A DNA stretch of 64,000 nucleotides from an uncultured Phascolarctobacterium sp. (lineage in GTDB: Bacteria; Bacillota; Negativicutes; Acidaminococcales; Acidaminococcaceae): NCBI GenBank assembly GCA_900545025.1, contig UQXH01000001.1, positions 70,620 to 134,619 of the forward strand, read 5' to 3'. The notes below the pieces were generated by a model, which saw only the letters and a list, made by a program, of their open reading frames with translations, ran no database searches and was not told the DNA's origin. Each line of letters opens with the position of its first letter. Positions within the stretch are counted from its first letter, which is position 1. Position numbers and translations under genes: made by a program. Below, piece after piece: positions 53,366 to 61,537 of this stretch.

Positions 53366-55567
53366 ATGGCAGGCAAAGAATTTGAATTTGGCTTTAAGAT
53401 AGCGGCATACATAGAAGGTAATTTTAAATCTTCATTTGGAGCTGCAAGCAAAGAAATAAATGATTTAAATAATACTATACGAAAAAATAAACAGATGTTA
53501 GATGCATTAGCATCTGCACAAAAAGATGGTGTGATAAGTGCTGAGAGTTACAAGAACGCTTTTGCGAGAATAAACCCTGAAATAGATAAATTAAGAGCTA
53601 AACAGCAAAAGCTTATTGACCAGCAAAGCAAGCTGAGAGGTACGCATAATAATATGCAGTCTTATGGCTCAAATGCATTGCAGTATGCTGGTATGGCTTG
53701 GGGGATAGGACAACTTGTTCAGCCGGCAGTGGAATTTGAAAGCGCAATGGCTGGAGTAAAAAAGGTTGTAGATTTTGATACGCCCCAGCAGTTTAAAGAA
53801 ATGGGACAAGATATTTTAGAGTTATCTACTAAAATACCTATGGCTGCAGAAGAACTGGCTGATATTGTCGCTGCTGGCGGACAATCTGGTATTGCTCGTG
53901 ATGAGCTTTTAAGTTTTGCTGAATCGGCAGCTAAGATGGGTGTTGCCTTTGATATTACGGCAGAACAGGCCGGAGATATGATGGCAAAATGGCGTACAGC
54001 ATTCAAAATGAATCAAAGTGAAGTTGTTACTTTAGCAGATAAGATAAATTATCTTGGCAATACAACGGCTGCATCTGCGCCGCTCATCAGTGATGTTGTA
54101 ACGCGTGTAGGACCTTTAGGTGCTGTTGGCGGCGTGGCGTCAGGCGAGATTGCGGCACTTGGTGCCAGTCTGGTTGGATCTGGCATTCAGTCAGAAGTAG
54201 CTGCTACAGGTATCAAAAATCTTATTTTATCTTTGGTTGCTGGTACCAGCGCCACTAAATCACAGAACGCAGCCTTTGCAGAACTTGGCTTAAGTGCAGT
54301 AGATATGGCGCAGTATATGCAAAAAGACGCTAAAGGTGCCATCTTAACGGTATTGGAAGCAGTAAAACAGCTTGATCCTGCAAGACAGGCAAGTGTGTTA
54401 CAAGACTTGTTTGGTAAGGAAAGCCTGGGCGCTATAGCTCCGCTGCTTTCTAATTTAGATGCTTTAAAAGAGAATCTGAATAAAGTAGGCGATGCTACAC
54501 GATATGCAAAAAGTTTGGAAAAAGAATACATAGCCGCTTCTAAAACAGCAAAGAACGCTATGGATATTATGCAAAACAGTATCTATCAGGTTCAGGTAGC
54601 CATAGGCGATGGACTTTTGCCTGCCGTCTCCCCTTTGGTTGGGACATTTGGAGCAGCAGCACAAAAATTAGGAGAGTTCGCAACAAAATATCCGAATGTT
54701 ATAGCCGCTTTTGTTGGAGGATTGGGAGTTATATTTGCCGGAGCGGCTGCTGTAAATGGATTAATGTGGGCGTTTAATGGTCTCAAACTGGCTGTGTTAG
54801 GGACTAAAGCAGCGTATACAGGCGCAACTTTAGTTTTAGGAAAATATAATATTTTGACCAAAGCAGGTACGTTGCTTACATACGGTTTTGGCATAGCACA
54901 GAAGGTATTTGATGGCTCTATAAAAGGATCTATTTTTGGCGTAAAAATGCTTGGCACTGGTTTTTTAAAGTTGTGGAGTATATTGCTTGCAAACCCTTGG
55001 ATTGCATTAGCGACAGTAGCTGTTGGCGCGATATGGCTCATACGTAATAATTGGGATACCATCAAACAGTGGTTTATAACTCTTTGGGATAATCCTACAC
55101 TGGCTATGCAGCAGTTCTGTGACGGTGTAAAGAATCTGCTTGGCGGTGCTGCAGATTGGGTACAGGAAAAGTGGACCAGCATTAAAAATATGCTTTCAAC
55201 TCCTATTTTTGGTAAAGTTGATATCACAGCAAGCGGCAGCGGACAGCAGCTTGCCAAAAATGCTTATGGTGGTATCTATAACCGTGGTGCGTTTTTAACA
55301 AGTTTTGCTGAACGTGACGGTGAAAGCGCGATACCGCACACACCCAATCGCCGTAATATTGGCCTGCTGGCCGCAACCAATGCTATTATGGGTAATCCTT
55401 TAGGTGGAAGTAATATAACTGCCACTTTCGCGCCACAAATAACGGTTCATGGGGGCGGGAGTGATACTTCCGCGCAGATTGACAGTTTGATGAATCAGAA
55501 AATGCGTGAATTTGAAGAAATGCTGAAACGTGTTGCAGCTCAACAGAGGAGGCTAAGCTATGCCTAA
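53366..55567 (+). CDS. tail tape measure protein
   Basis: A 733-residue tape measure with a phage minor tail (TP901-type) core. N-terminal coiled-coil (about 20-90), core domain FESAMAGVKKVVDFDTPQQF to about 380, hydrophobic region (about 440-560) with several potential membrane segments, and a C-terminal helix. Length would set a tail of roughly 110 nm by the usual 1.5 angstrom per residue rule. Follows the E/E' genes. Confidence 0.92.
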   Translation: MAGKEFEFGFKIAAYIEGNFKSSFGAASKEINDLNNTIRKNKQMLDALASAQKDGVISAESYKNAFARINPEIDKLRAKQQKLIDQQSKLRGTHNNMQSYGSNALQYAGMAWGIGQLVQPAVEFESAMAGVKKVVDFDTPQQFKEMGQDILELSTKIPMAAEELADIVAAGGQSGIARDELLSFAESAAKMGVAFDITAEQAGDMMAKWRTAFKMNQSEVVTLADKINYLGNTTAASAPLISDVVTRVGPLGAVGGVASGEIAALGASLVGSGIQSEVAATGIKNLILSLVAGTSATKSQNAAFAELGLSAVDMAQYMQKDAKGAILTVLEAVKQLDPARQASVLQDLFGKESLGAIAPLLSNLDALKENLNKVGDATRYAKSLEKEYIAASKTAKNAMDIMQNSIYQVQVAIGDGLLPAVSPLVGTFGAAAQKLGEFATKYPNVIAAFVGGLGVIFAGAAAVNGLMWAFNGLKLAVLGTKAAYTGATLVLGKYNILTKAGTLLTYGFGIAQKVFDGSIKGSIFGVKMLGTGFLKLWSILLANPWIALATVAVGAIWLIRNNWDTIKQWFITLWDNPTLAMQQFCDGVKNLLGGAADWVQEKWTSIKNMLSTPIFGKVDITASGSGQQLAKNAYGGIYNRGAFLTSFAERDGESAIPHTPNRRNIGLLAATNAIMGNPLGGSNITATFAPQITVHGGGSDTSAQIDSLMNQKMREFEEMLKRVAAQQRRLSYA

Positions 55568-55576
55568 ATAAAATAC

Positions 55577-55605
55577 TTGACTTTTGAATTCCATAAATAT
55601 ACAAT
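55577..55605 (+). promoter_or_regulatory. promoter/operator of the RHH-BRO cassette
   Basis: -35 TTGACT (55577-55582), 17-bp spacer, -10 TACAAT (55600-55605). Inverted arms CTTTTGAA (55581-55588) and TTCAAAAG (55616-55623) bracket the -10, as an autoregulatory operator would. Confidence 0.72.
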
Positions 55606-55636
55606 ATATTTGAGGTTCAAAAGTGAGGTGAAAAAA

Positions 55637-55810
55637 GTGAACGCAAAAATAGGTCGTCCTACAAGCAACCCTCTAAGTTATCAAGCTACCGTTCGTTTTG
55701 ACAAAGAATGCAAAAATATTTTAGAAGAATATTGCGCAAAGAATAAAGTCGGAAGAAACGAAGCTATTCGCATAGGGATAAAAAAACTTAAGGACGACAT
55801 AAAAAAATAG
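55637..55810 (+). CDS. ribbon-helix-helix (Arc/CopG-like) regulator
   Basis: A 57-residue protein: a strand NPLSYQATVRFD followed by two helices ECKNILEEYCAKN and GRNEAIRIGIKKLKDDI, the RHH fold. GTG 55637 is 6 bases after GAGGTGA. It has its own promoter inside the tail operon and precedes a BRO antirepressor, like arc before ant in P22 immI. Confidence 0.82.
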   Translation: MNAKIGRPTSNPLSYQATVRFDKECKNILEEYCAKNKVGRNEAIRIGIKKLKDDIKK

Positions 55811-55893
55811 AGTATCGCCCGACTACCAATCAAGTACGATACTCTATTTAACGGAAAGCTCAGCTTCCATGAAATATTGTATCATAGAAGCTG
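55808..55893 (+). promoter_or_regulatory. two hairpins between the RHH and BRO genes
   Basis: First: TAGAGTATCG (55808-55817) with CGATACTCTA (55837-55846), 19-base loop. Second: CAGCTTC (55861-55867) with GAAGCTG (55887-55893), extended inwards by an ATGA/TCAT pair. They may attenuate or control translation of the antirepressor. Confidence 0.55.
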
Positions 55894-55922
55894 ACTTCTT
55901 TCAATTTGAAAGGAGTATAACA

Positions 55923-56738
55923 ATGAATGAAGTACAGATATTTCAAAATGAAGAGTTCGGTAAAATTAGGGTTATCGATAGTAATGGTGAACCATGGTTC
56001 GTAGGAGTTGATGTTGCAAAAGCATTGGGATATTCAAATCCAAGTAATGCTATACAACGTTTCGTAGATAAAGAAGACCGTGAAATACAATATATCCCAC
56101 ATACCCAAAATGAGTATGTGGGAGCACCGAAAGAGTCCAAAACTAATATCATCAATGAAAGCGGTCTGTATTCTCTTATTCTATCAAGCAAATTACCTAC
56201 CGCCAAAAAATTTAAACGCTGGGTAACTTCTGAGGTACTGCCGGCTATTCGCAAAAATGGTAAATATGAATTGATTTCTGCTGAAATAGTTGAAGATATT
56301 CCTAAGGAAGAAAGTTATCTTGACCTTAATCAGCTGGAACTTGACCAGCGTATTAAGATAGCAACCATTATAGCAAGCTGCCGTCGAGAGCGTCTTGCGC
56401 TTGTTGCAAAAGTGCTGTCGCTTAATGTTGAAGAACTTAAACCTGTTACACCACGTAAAAATGAAGAAGATACCGAAACTGGAGTTTGTCAATTTATCGA
56501 CTCCGAATGGGAGCGTATAGAAGAAAAAGTACCTGTTGCCTTACTATATGGCAGATATCAAAATTGGTGCAGATTACGTAATATCAGACCCGTATCAAAA
56601 CAGATTTTCGGCAGTATAATATTGAGGACTTATCCAGTTGAAAGTTTGACTATGCGCTATAAAATGTCAGATGGATTAGTTAAAAGCTGTAAAGGATATC
56701 GTAAGATTGAGGTATCAAAAGGTGGTGCCGCAAAATGA
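55923..56738 (+). CDS. BRO-N domain antirepressor
   Basis: A 271-residue protein. The BRO-N domain (about 1-110) shows PWFVGVDVAKALGYSNPSNA, INESGLYSLILSSKLPTAKKFKRWV-type and VLPAIRKNGKY. The C-terminal half (about 130-271) is not a typical ANT domain and looks helical with a basic end (YKMSDGLVKSCKGY). ATG 55923, 8 bases after AAAGGAG. It is a second antirepressor in addition to the early one, and shares an operon with the RHH regulator. Confidence 0.85.
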   Translation: MNEVQIFQNEEFGKIRVIDSNGEPWFVGVDVAKALGYSNPSNAIQRFVDKEDREIQYIPHTQNEYVGAPKESKTNIINESGLYSLILSSKLPTAKKFKRWVTSEVLPAIRKNGKYELISAEIVEDIPKEESYLDLNQLELDQRIKIATIIASCRRERLALVAKVLSLNVEELKPVTPRKNEEDTETGVCQFIDSEWERIEEKVPVALLYGRYQNWCRLRNIRPVSKQIFGSIILRTYPVESLTMRYKMSDGLVKSCKGYRKIEVSKGGAAK

Positions 56739-57013
56739 CGTATCAGGAACAGTATGAAGCCTTGCCAGTAGAAATCAAGTTATTAGTGGAGTCATATGTC
56801 TTAAATGGCAGCTGGGCTGAAGAATGTTTAGAGTCTATGCTATCGTTGTGCCCCCAAAAAGAATGTTCAGTGAGAGCTTTGGCTGAGGCATATGCAGAAT
56901 GGAATCATTATTATTTAACTGCGAAAGCAGAGCTTGAAAAGCATGGCATTGATGCTAAGATGGCTGTGCAATTAGGTGCTGGCTATTTGGACAAACGTAA
57001 TAAAAACAAATAA
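56735..57013 (+). CDS. small protein coupled to the antirepressor
   Basis: A 92-residue helical acidic protein of unknown function, overlapping the antirepressor by 4 bases (ATGA). Last gene of the cassette, before the terminator. Confidence 0.55.
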   Translation: MTYQEQYEALPVEIKLLVESYVLNGSWAEECLESMLSLCPQKECSVRALAEAYAEWNHYYLTAKAELEKHGIDAKMAVQLGAGYLDKRNKNK

Positions 57014-57025
57014 CTTTATCGGCTC

Positions 57026-57055
57026 AAGCCGTCTATATAATGTAGGCGGCTTTTT
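57026..57055 (+). terminator. terminator of the RHH-BRO cassette
   Basis: Ten-base stem AAGCCGTCTA / TAGGCGGCTT with one G-U pair, loop TATAATG, then T run. It separates the cassette from the tail gene X. Confidence 0.85.
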
Positions 57056-57090
57056 CTATGCCTGAATTTTATAGAAAGAAGGTGGTTAAA

Positions 57091-57294
57091 TTGCTCAGGT
57101 CGTACACTACTGTTCAAGGAGATATGTGGGACAGTATTGCTTATAAATGTTATGGAGATGAAAGCGGTATTAATGTGCTGATGGATGCCAATCAGGCATA
57201 TTTAGATACTGTTATTTTTCCTGCAGGTGTCGAATTAAAGATACCGGAATATGTAAAGCCGGTAACCAATACACTTCCACCATGGAGGCGATAA
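57091..57294 (+). CDS. tail protein X (P2 gpX-like, LysM fold)
   Basis: A 67-residue LysM-like protein, same length as P2 gpX: TTVQGDMWDSIAYKCYGD and PAGVELKIPEY. TTG 57091 follows AAGAAGG; a longer ORF starts at ATG 57058, which overlaps the terminator stem tail. Confidence 0.82.
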   Translation: MLRSYTTVQGDMWDSIAYKCYGDESGINVLMDANQAYLDTVIFPAGVELKIPEYVKPVTNTLPPWRR

Positions 57295-57295
57295 T

Positions 57296-58348
57296 ATGGC
57301 TCAGGCAAGACGCATTAATGCAATAATTAAGTACAATAATAAAGATATATCGACCGACATAAATCCATACATTAAAAGTATCAGTTATAGAGATGTAATG
57401 AGCGGTCAGGCGGACGATTTGCAATTAACATTGGAAGATCGTCAAGGATTATGGCAATCAGCCTGGTTTCCCGACAAGGGGGCTACGCTTGACGTATCTC
57501 TTGTAACATCTGGATGGAAAAGCGCAGAAGCATTGCCACAAACTTTAAAACTCGGTACTTTTGAACTGGATGAGATAGGCAGCAGCGGATATCCTTCGGA
57601 AGTTCAGTTGAAAGCGGTCTCAGTGCCATTCAATAATACTTTAAGAGGAGAAGAGCATACTCGTAGCTGGGAAAAGGCAGAGCTGAAGACTATTGCTAAC
57701 GATATCGCATCGGCTTCAAAACTTGACCTGTTTTTTGATACCGATTATAACCCGACCATTGAAAGGGCAGAACAGACAGAACAGTCTGATCTGTCTTTTT
57801 TATTGGACCTTTGCGGTGATTATGGCCTTGCTTTAAAAATAAGTTCAGGACAGCTTATTATATTTGACGAACTGAAATATGAAACGGCAGAGCCGTTACT
57901 CACAATAGTAAAACCTGGCACTATATATATACCTGCAGATAATATGATTTATCTGCAGGCGGTTACGGCATATAACCTTACAACAAAACTACGGGATATA
58001 TATGCTGCTTGCCGTGTTTCATATCAACAGGGTAAAAATAAGGCAGTAATCGAAGCTACCTTTACGGTACCAGGAAAAACCGGAAAGACGCTGCAGGTAA
58101 AAGAACAAGTTGAAAACGTTGCTGATGCAGAACGCTTGGCCAAAAAACGCCTGCGTGAGAAAAACCGCGATGAAGTAACCGGTAGCATAAACTTACCAGG
58201 AAGTTTTTATCTTGTCGCCGGTATTACTATCAATTTGTTGGGTTTTGGCAGCTATGATGGCAAATACATAATAACAGAAGCGCAGCATGATGCTGGAAAC
58301 GGTTATACGACCAGCATTAATATTAGGCGGTGTTTAAATGGATATTAA
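57296..58348 (+). CDS. tail hub protein (P2 gpD-like)
   Basis: A 350-residue phage late control D family protein, which forms the baseplate hub. YIKSISYRDVMSGQADDLQL, then LKTIANDIA and SDLSFLLDLCGDYGLAL (about 165-181) are typical of the family. Starts 1 base after gene X. Confidence 0.9.
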   Translation: MAQARRINAIIKYNNKDISTDINPYIKSISYRDVMSGQADDLQLTLEDRQGLWQSAWFPDKGATLDVSLVTSGWKSAEALPQTLKLGTFELDEIGSSGYPSEVQLKAVSVPFNNTLRGEEHTRSWEKAELKTIANDIASASKLDLFFDTDYNPTIERAEQTEQSDLSFLLDLCGDYGLALKISSGQLIIFDELKYETAEPLLTIVKPGTIYIPADNMIYLQAVTAYNLTTKLRDIYAACRVSYQQGKNKAVIEATFTVPGKTGKTLQVKEQVENVADAERLAKKRLREKNRDEVTGSINLPGSFYLVAGITINLLGFGSYDGKYIITEAQHDAGNGYTTSINIRRCLNGY

Positions 58349-58763
58349 AAGCTTAATACGCATTGGTACCGTATCCAGCGTAAATGCGATTAACGGCAGT
58401 GTTAGGGTAGCATTTAGCACTCAGGATGATATGGTAACCTATGAGTTACCCGTGATAACGCGAGGTAGTAAGGAAAATAAAGACTACTGGCTGCCGGATG
58501 TTGACGAGCAGGTGCTGTGCTTGTTTTTGCCAAACGTGAGCGGCCGAGGGGTGTGCGAAGGTTTTGTACTGGGAACATTTTTCAGTACTGTTGATGCTCC
58601 GGTTGAAAGTAGCAGTGATGTACACGCGTTTAAATATGGTGATGGTTCTGTGATAAAGCATGACCGTAAAACTGGTAAGCTGACTATAAATGCCACTGGG
58701 GATATTGACATTATTGCCGGCGGAAAAATAACCATAAATGGTACGACTATTAATCTTAATTGA
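58338..58763 (+). CDS. baseplate spike protein (P2 gpV-like)
   Basis: A 141-residue protein: N-terminal OB-fold (IRIGTVSSVNAINGSVRVAF, LPDVDEQVLCLFLP) and a C-terminal beta-helix with repeated short strands (KLTINATGDIDIIAGGKITI, in pieces), the membrane-piercing spike. Shorter than P2 gpV (211). Its tip is likely the separate PAAR protein. Confidence 0.88.
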   Translation: MDIKSLIRIGTVSSVNAINGSVRVAFSTQDDMVTYELPVITRGSKENKDYWLPDVDEQVLCLFLPNVSGRGVCEGFVLGTFFSTVDAPVESSSDVHAFKYGDGSVIKHDRKTGKLTINATGDIDIIAGGKITINGTTINLN

Positions 58764-58773
58764 GGAGGCAACC

Positions 58774-59064
58774 ATGCCAAACGCAACAAGATTAGGTGAT
58801 ATGGATACTGGCCATGATGCGTGCGCACCTACTGCATTAATTTCTGCCAGCAGTAATGTCATTATTAATGGAAAAGGTGCCGGCCGGGTAGGAGACAGCT
58901 ATGCAGCTCATGGGTGTGTTGTACATCCGTCGCATAGCGGTACTATCGCTTCCGGAAGCAGTACAGTATTTATTAATGGAAAACCTGCAGGACGTATCGG
59001 CGATTCTGTAAGCTGCGGAGGAAGCGTTGCAGAAGGTAGCGGAGATGTAATTGTAGGAGGTTAA
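58774..59064 (+). CDS. PAAR-motif spike tip
   Basis: A 96-residue PAAR protein with two repeated halves (NVIINGKGAGRVGDSYAAHG and TVFINGKPAGRIGDSVSCG), forming a metal-sharpened tip for the spike. ATG 58774 has GGAGG 6 bases upstream. His and Cys residues expected to bind metal are present (HGCVVHPSH, SCG). Confidence 0.88.
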   Translation: MPNATRLGDMDTGHDACAPTALISASSNVIINGKGAGRVGDSYAAHGCVVHPSHSGTIASGSSTVFINGKPAGRIGDSVSCGGSVAEGSGDVIVGG

Positions 59065-59065
59065 A

Positions 59066-59473
59066 ATGATTATAGGTTCTTTAGGGGATGTTCCTTTTGT
59101 TGTTGCCAGTGGTTTAGTTCGTACCTTTAGGGACTATAGTCGTGAGGGTAATGGCAGATGGGCAAAGCACGATCTTATTGGTCAGAAGCCTGTATTGGAG
59201 TTTCTGGGAAAAGATATTGAAAAGATAAGTTTTAAAATGGTTTTTCGTGCAGATCAAGGCATAAATCCAGAAAAAGAAGCCCAAAAACTACGCAAAATGC
59301 GTGATAACGGGGAAATCATGGTCCTAATATTGGCCGATAAACCTGTGGGGGATAACAGCTGGGTTATTGAAAGCATAGGTGAAAACGTAACTTTTTGGGA
59401 TGCTTTTGGTAATATCCAGGCAATGAGTGTTGATGTAAGTCTGCAGGAATACGTTGAGAGGTTGGTGATATGA
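59066..59473 (+). CDS. tail protein U (P2 gpU-like)
   Basis: A 135-residue phage P2 GpU family protein. LGDVPFVVASGLVRTFRDYS, then RWAKHDLIGQKPVLEFLGKD are typical. Two-base gap after the PAAR gene. Confidence 0.85.
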   Translation: MIIGSLGDVPFVVASGLVRTFRDYSREGNGRWAKHDLIGQKPVLEFLGKDIEKISFKMVFRADQGINPEKEAQKLRKMRDNGEIMVLILADKPVGDNSWVIESIGENVTFWDAFGNIQAMSVDVSLQEYVERLVI

Positions 59474-59474
59474 A

Positions 59475-59795
59475 GTGATTGAAATTGCGGTTTTAGCCGG
59501 GCAGAGCAATAGCATAGATTTTGCACCGGCAAATGAATATGCAGAGATATTGCAGAATATACGCACAATACTTTCTACACCGATTCACAGCGTACCATTA
59601 GACAGGGCTTTTGGTATTGATGTAGCTTGTATTGATATGCCGCTGCCGGTAGCTAAGGCAAATATAGGTCAGAAAATCGTAAAAGCGATACGTCAGTATG
59701 AACCGCGTGCTGAAATCACCAAAATATCATGGGAAGCAGATCAGGACGGTGTTTTGAAACCGAAAGTGCAGGTGAGAATAAATGATGCCACTTAG
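59475..59795 (+). CDS. baseplate wedge protein (gpW/gp25-like)
   Basis: A 106-residue gp25-like lysozyme-fold wedge protein: EILQNIRTILSTPIHSVPLD and RAFGIDVACIDMP. The GTG start is 1 base after the preceding stop. Confidence 0.88.
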   Translation: MIEIAVLAGQSNSIDFAPANEYAEILQNIRTILSTPIHSVPLDRAFGIDVACIDMPLPVAKANIGQKIVKAIRQYEPRAEITKISWEADQDGVLKPKVQVRINDAT

Positions 59796-60903
59796 TAATC
59801 TGCCAGACATTACTTTTGTTGACAGCAATAAAGAAACAGTGCTGGCGGAACTCATAAATCTTTACACACAGATAACCGGACGGACACTGGCTCAAGGTGA
59901 TCCAATCCGGTTATTTTTATCTACAATAGCAGCTGTAATCATACAGCAGCGTAACTTAATTAACTACACTGGTAAGCAAAATTTATTAAGGTATGCTGCC
60001 GGCGCTAATTTAGACCATATAGGCGTTCTGGTTGGCGCTGAGAGGCTACCAGCTGCAGCAGCCATGACAACAGTAAGAATTACACTTGCAGAAACGCGTG
60101 CTGTATCAACATTAATACCTGCAGGCACTCGCATAACTGCTGGTGATAATGTGTTTTTTGCTATTAAAAATAATGTGAATATTTTAGCAGGTGAAATTAC
60201 TGCTGATGTGCCGGCCGAATGTACTGAAACAGGAGCGGTTGGTAATGGCTATTTACCAGGAGAACTGAAAACAATAGTCGATCCTGTACCTTTTGTAGCT
60301 AGTATGGTTAATACGACCACTTCGGAAGGTGGAACTGATCTTGAAAGCGATGACAGTTATCGTGAAGTAATTCATGAAGCTCCGGAAAAATTTTCTTGCG
60401 CCGGACCTGATGGTGCATATAAGTATTTTGCTAAAAGAGCGTCAGCACTTATTGCAGATGTTGCTGTTATATCGCCTGAACCGGGTAAAGTGCAAATCGT
60501 TCCGCTATTAGAGAATGGTGAGCTACCTGGTGAAGAGATATTGGATGCTGTTTTAGAAGCATGTAACGATCGCACAGTACGACCACTTACGGATCACGTG
60601 ATAACTGTCGCTCCGACAAAGGTGGAATATGATATCACGGCAACATATTACATTGATCGAGCGGATGAAGCGCGGGCAGCTACTATACAGCAGCAAATTA
60701 CTGCAGCAGTAAACGACTTTAGGCTTTGGCAAAAATCCAAGTTAGGCCGCGATATTAATCCTTCAGAACTAATACGCCGCGTCATGGATGCCGGAGCAAA
60801 ACGTGTTGTAGTAACATCTCCTGAATACCAGGTTATCGATAACGTTTCAGTAGCAATCGATAAAACAGTAAACGTATCCATGGGAGGAATGGAAGTTGAA
60901 TAA
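59782..60903 (+). CDS. baseplate protein J (P2 gpJ-like)
   Basis: A 373-residue baseplate J family protein. Signature regions: RNLINYTGKQNLLRYAAGANLDHIG-type (about 52-76), GTRITAGDNVFFAI, EGGTDLESDDSYR and the TYYIDRADEARAATI C-terminal region. Overlaps gene W by 14 bases. Confidence 0.92.
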   Translation: MMPLSNLPDITFVDSNKETVLAELINLYTQITGRTLAQGDPIRLFLSTIAAVIIQQRNLINYTGKQNLLRYAAGANLDHIGVLVGAERLPAAAAMTTVRITLAETRAVSTLIPAGTRITAGDNVFFAIKNNVNILAGEITADVPAECTETGAVGNGYLPGELKTIVDPVPFVASMVNTTTSEGGTDLESDDSYREVIHEAPEKFSCAGPDGAYKYFAKRASALIADVAVISPEPGKVQIVPLLENGELPGEEILDAVLEACNDRTVRPLTDHVITVAPTKVEYDITATYYIDRADEARAATIQQQITAAVNDFRLWQKSKLGRDINPSELIRRVMDAGAKRVVVTSPEYQVIDNVSVAIDKTVNVSMGGMEVE

Positions 60904-61537
60904 GCTTAGTGATGTGCGATTAAAAAGCCTGGCTCCGCCCAGTATAAGCAATGATTCAAAAATAAAGGCCCTTTGCGATGCAATTGATGTGAAGTTACAT
61001 GAAATTGCAGATGCTACAGGGCTTATTTTATTGCTGCCCAGGTTGGACACTTTGCCTGAAGCTATTATCGATGAGCTTGCCTGGCAATATCATGTAGATT
61101 TTTATGATTATTCAGCAGACCTGACAAAAAAGCGAGCACTCGTGCGACAGGCGATAGCCTGGCATAAACGAAAAGGTACGCCTGCTGCTGTAGAAGAAGT
61201 TTGCGCAGCTGTATTCAAAACGGCAAAGGTGTTTGAGAACTGGGAGTATGGCGGCCAACCTTATCACTTCCAGGTACGATTAATCGAAGAAGGCATTCCG
61301 GACGAAACCGTTATAGATAATCTATACCGTGCGATTGCAGAAACTAAGAATACTCGTAGCTGGCTGGATGGGTTAAGCTTCTACCGCGAAGTATACGGCA
61401 GCCTTGTTTTAGGGTTAGTGGTATCGCAGCATAAAACAGTTGAAATCTATCCGGCAAAATTCAAGGCATATGATATCGGCGGTAAACAGTTTATTGGCCT
61501 TGGAAAATACTATCACAGAAAGGTGGAAATTAAATAA
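60896..61537 (+). CDS. tail protein I (P2 gpI-like)
   Basis: A 213-residue P2-type tail protein: LPRLDTLPEAIIDELAWQYH (about 48-67), then KRALVRQAIAWHKRKGTPAA. TTG start overlaps J by 8 bases. Links baseplate to fibres. Confidence 0.88.
   Translation: MNKLSDVRLKSLAPPSISNDSKIKALCDAIDVKLHEIADATGLILLLPRLDTLPEAIIDELAWQYHVDFYDYSADLTKKRALVRQAIAWHKRKGTPAAVEEVCAAVFKTAKVFENWEYGGQPYHFQVRLIEEGIPDETVIDNLYRAIAETKNTRSWLDGLSFYREVYGSLVLGLVVSQHKTVEIYPAKFKAYDIGGKQFIGLGKYYHRKVEIK

Noticed and set aside
54592..55257. A 221-residue minus-strand ORF opposite the tape measure gene
   Set aside because: Shadow frame of a well-supported gene with no initiation signal.
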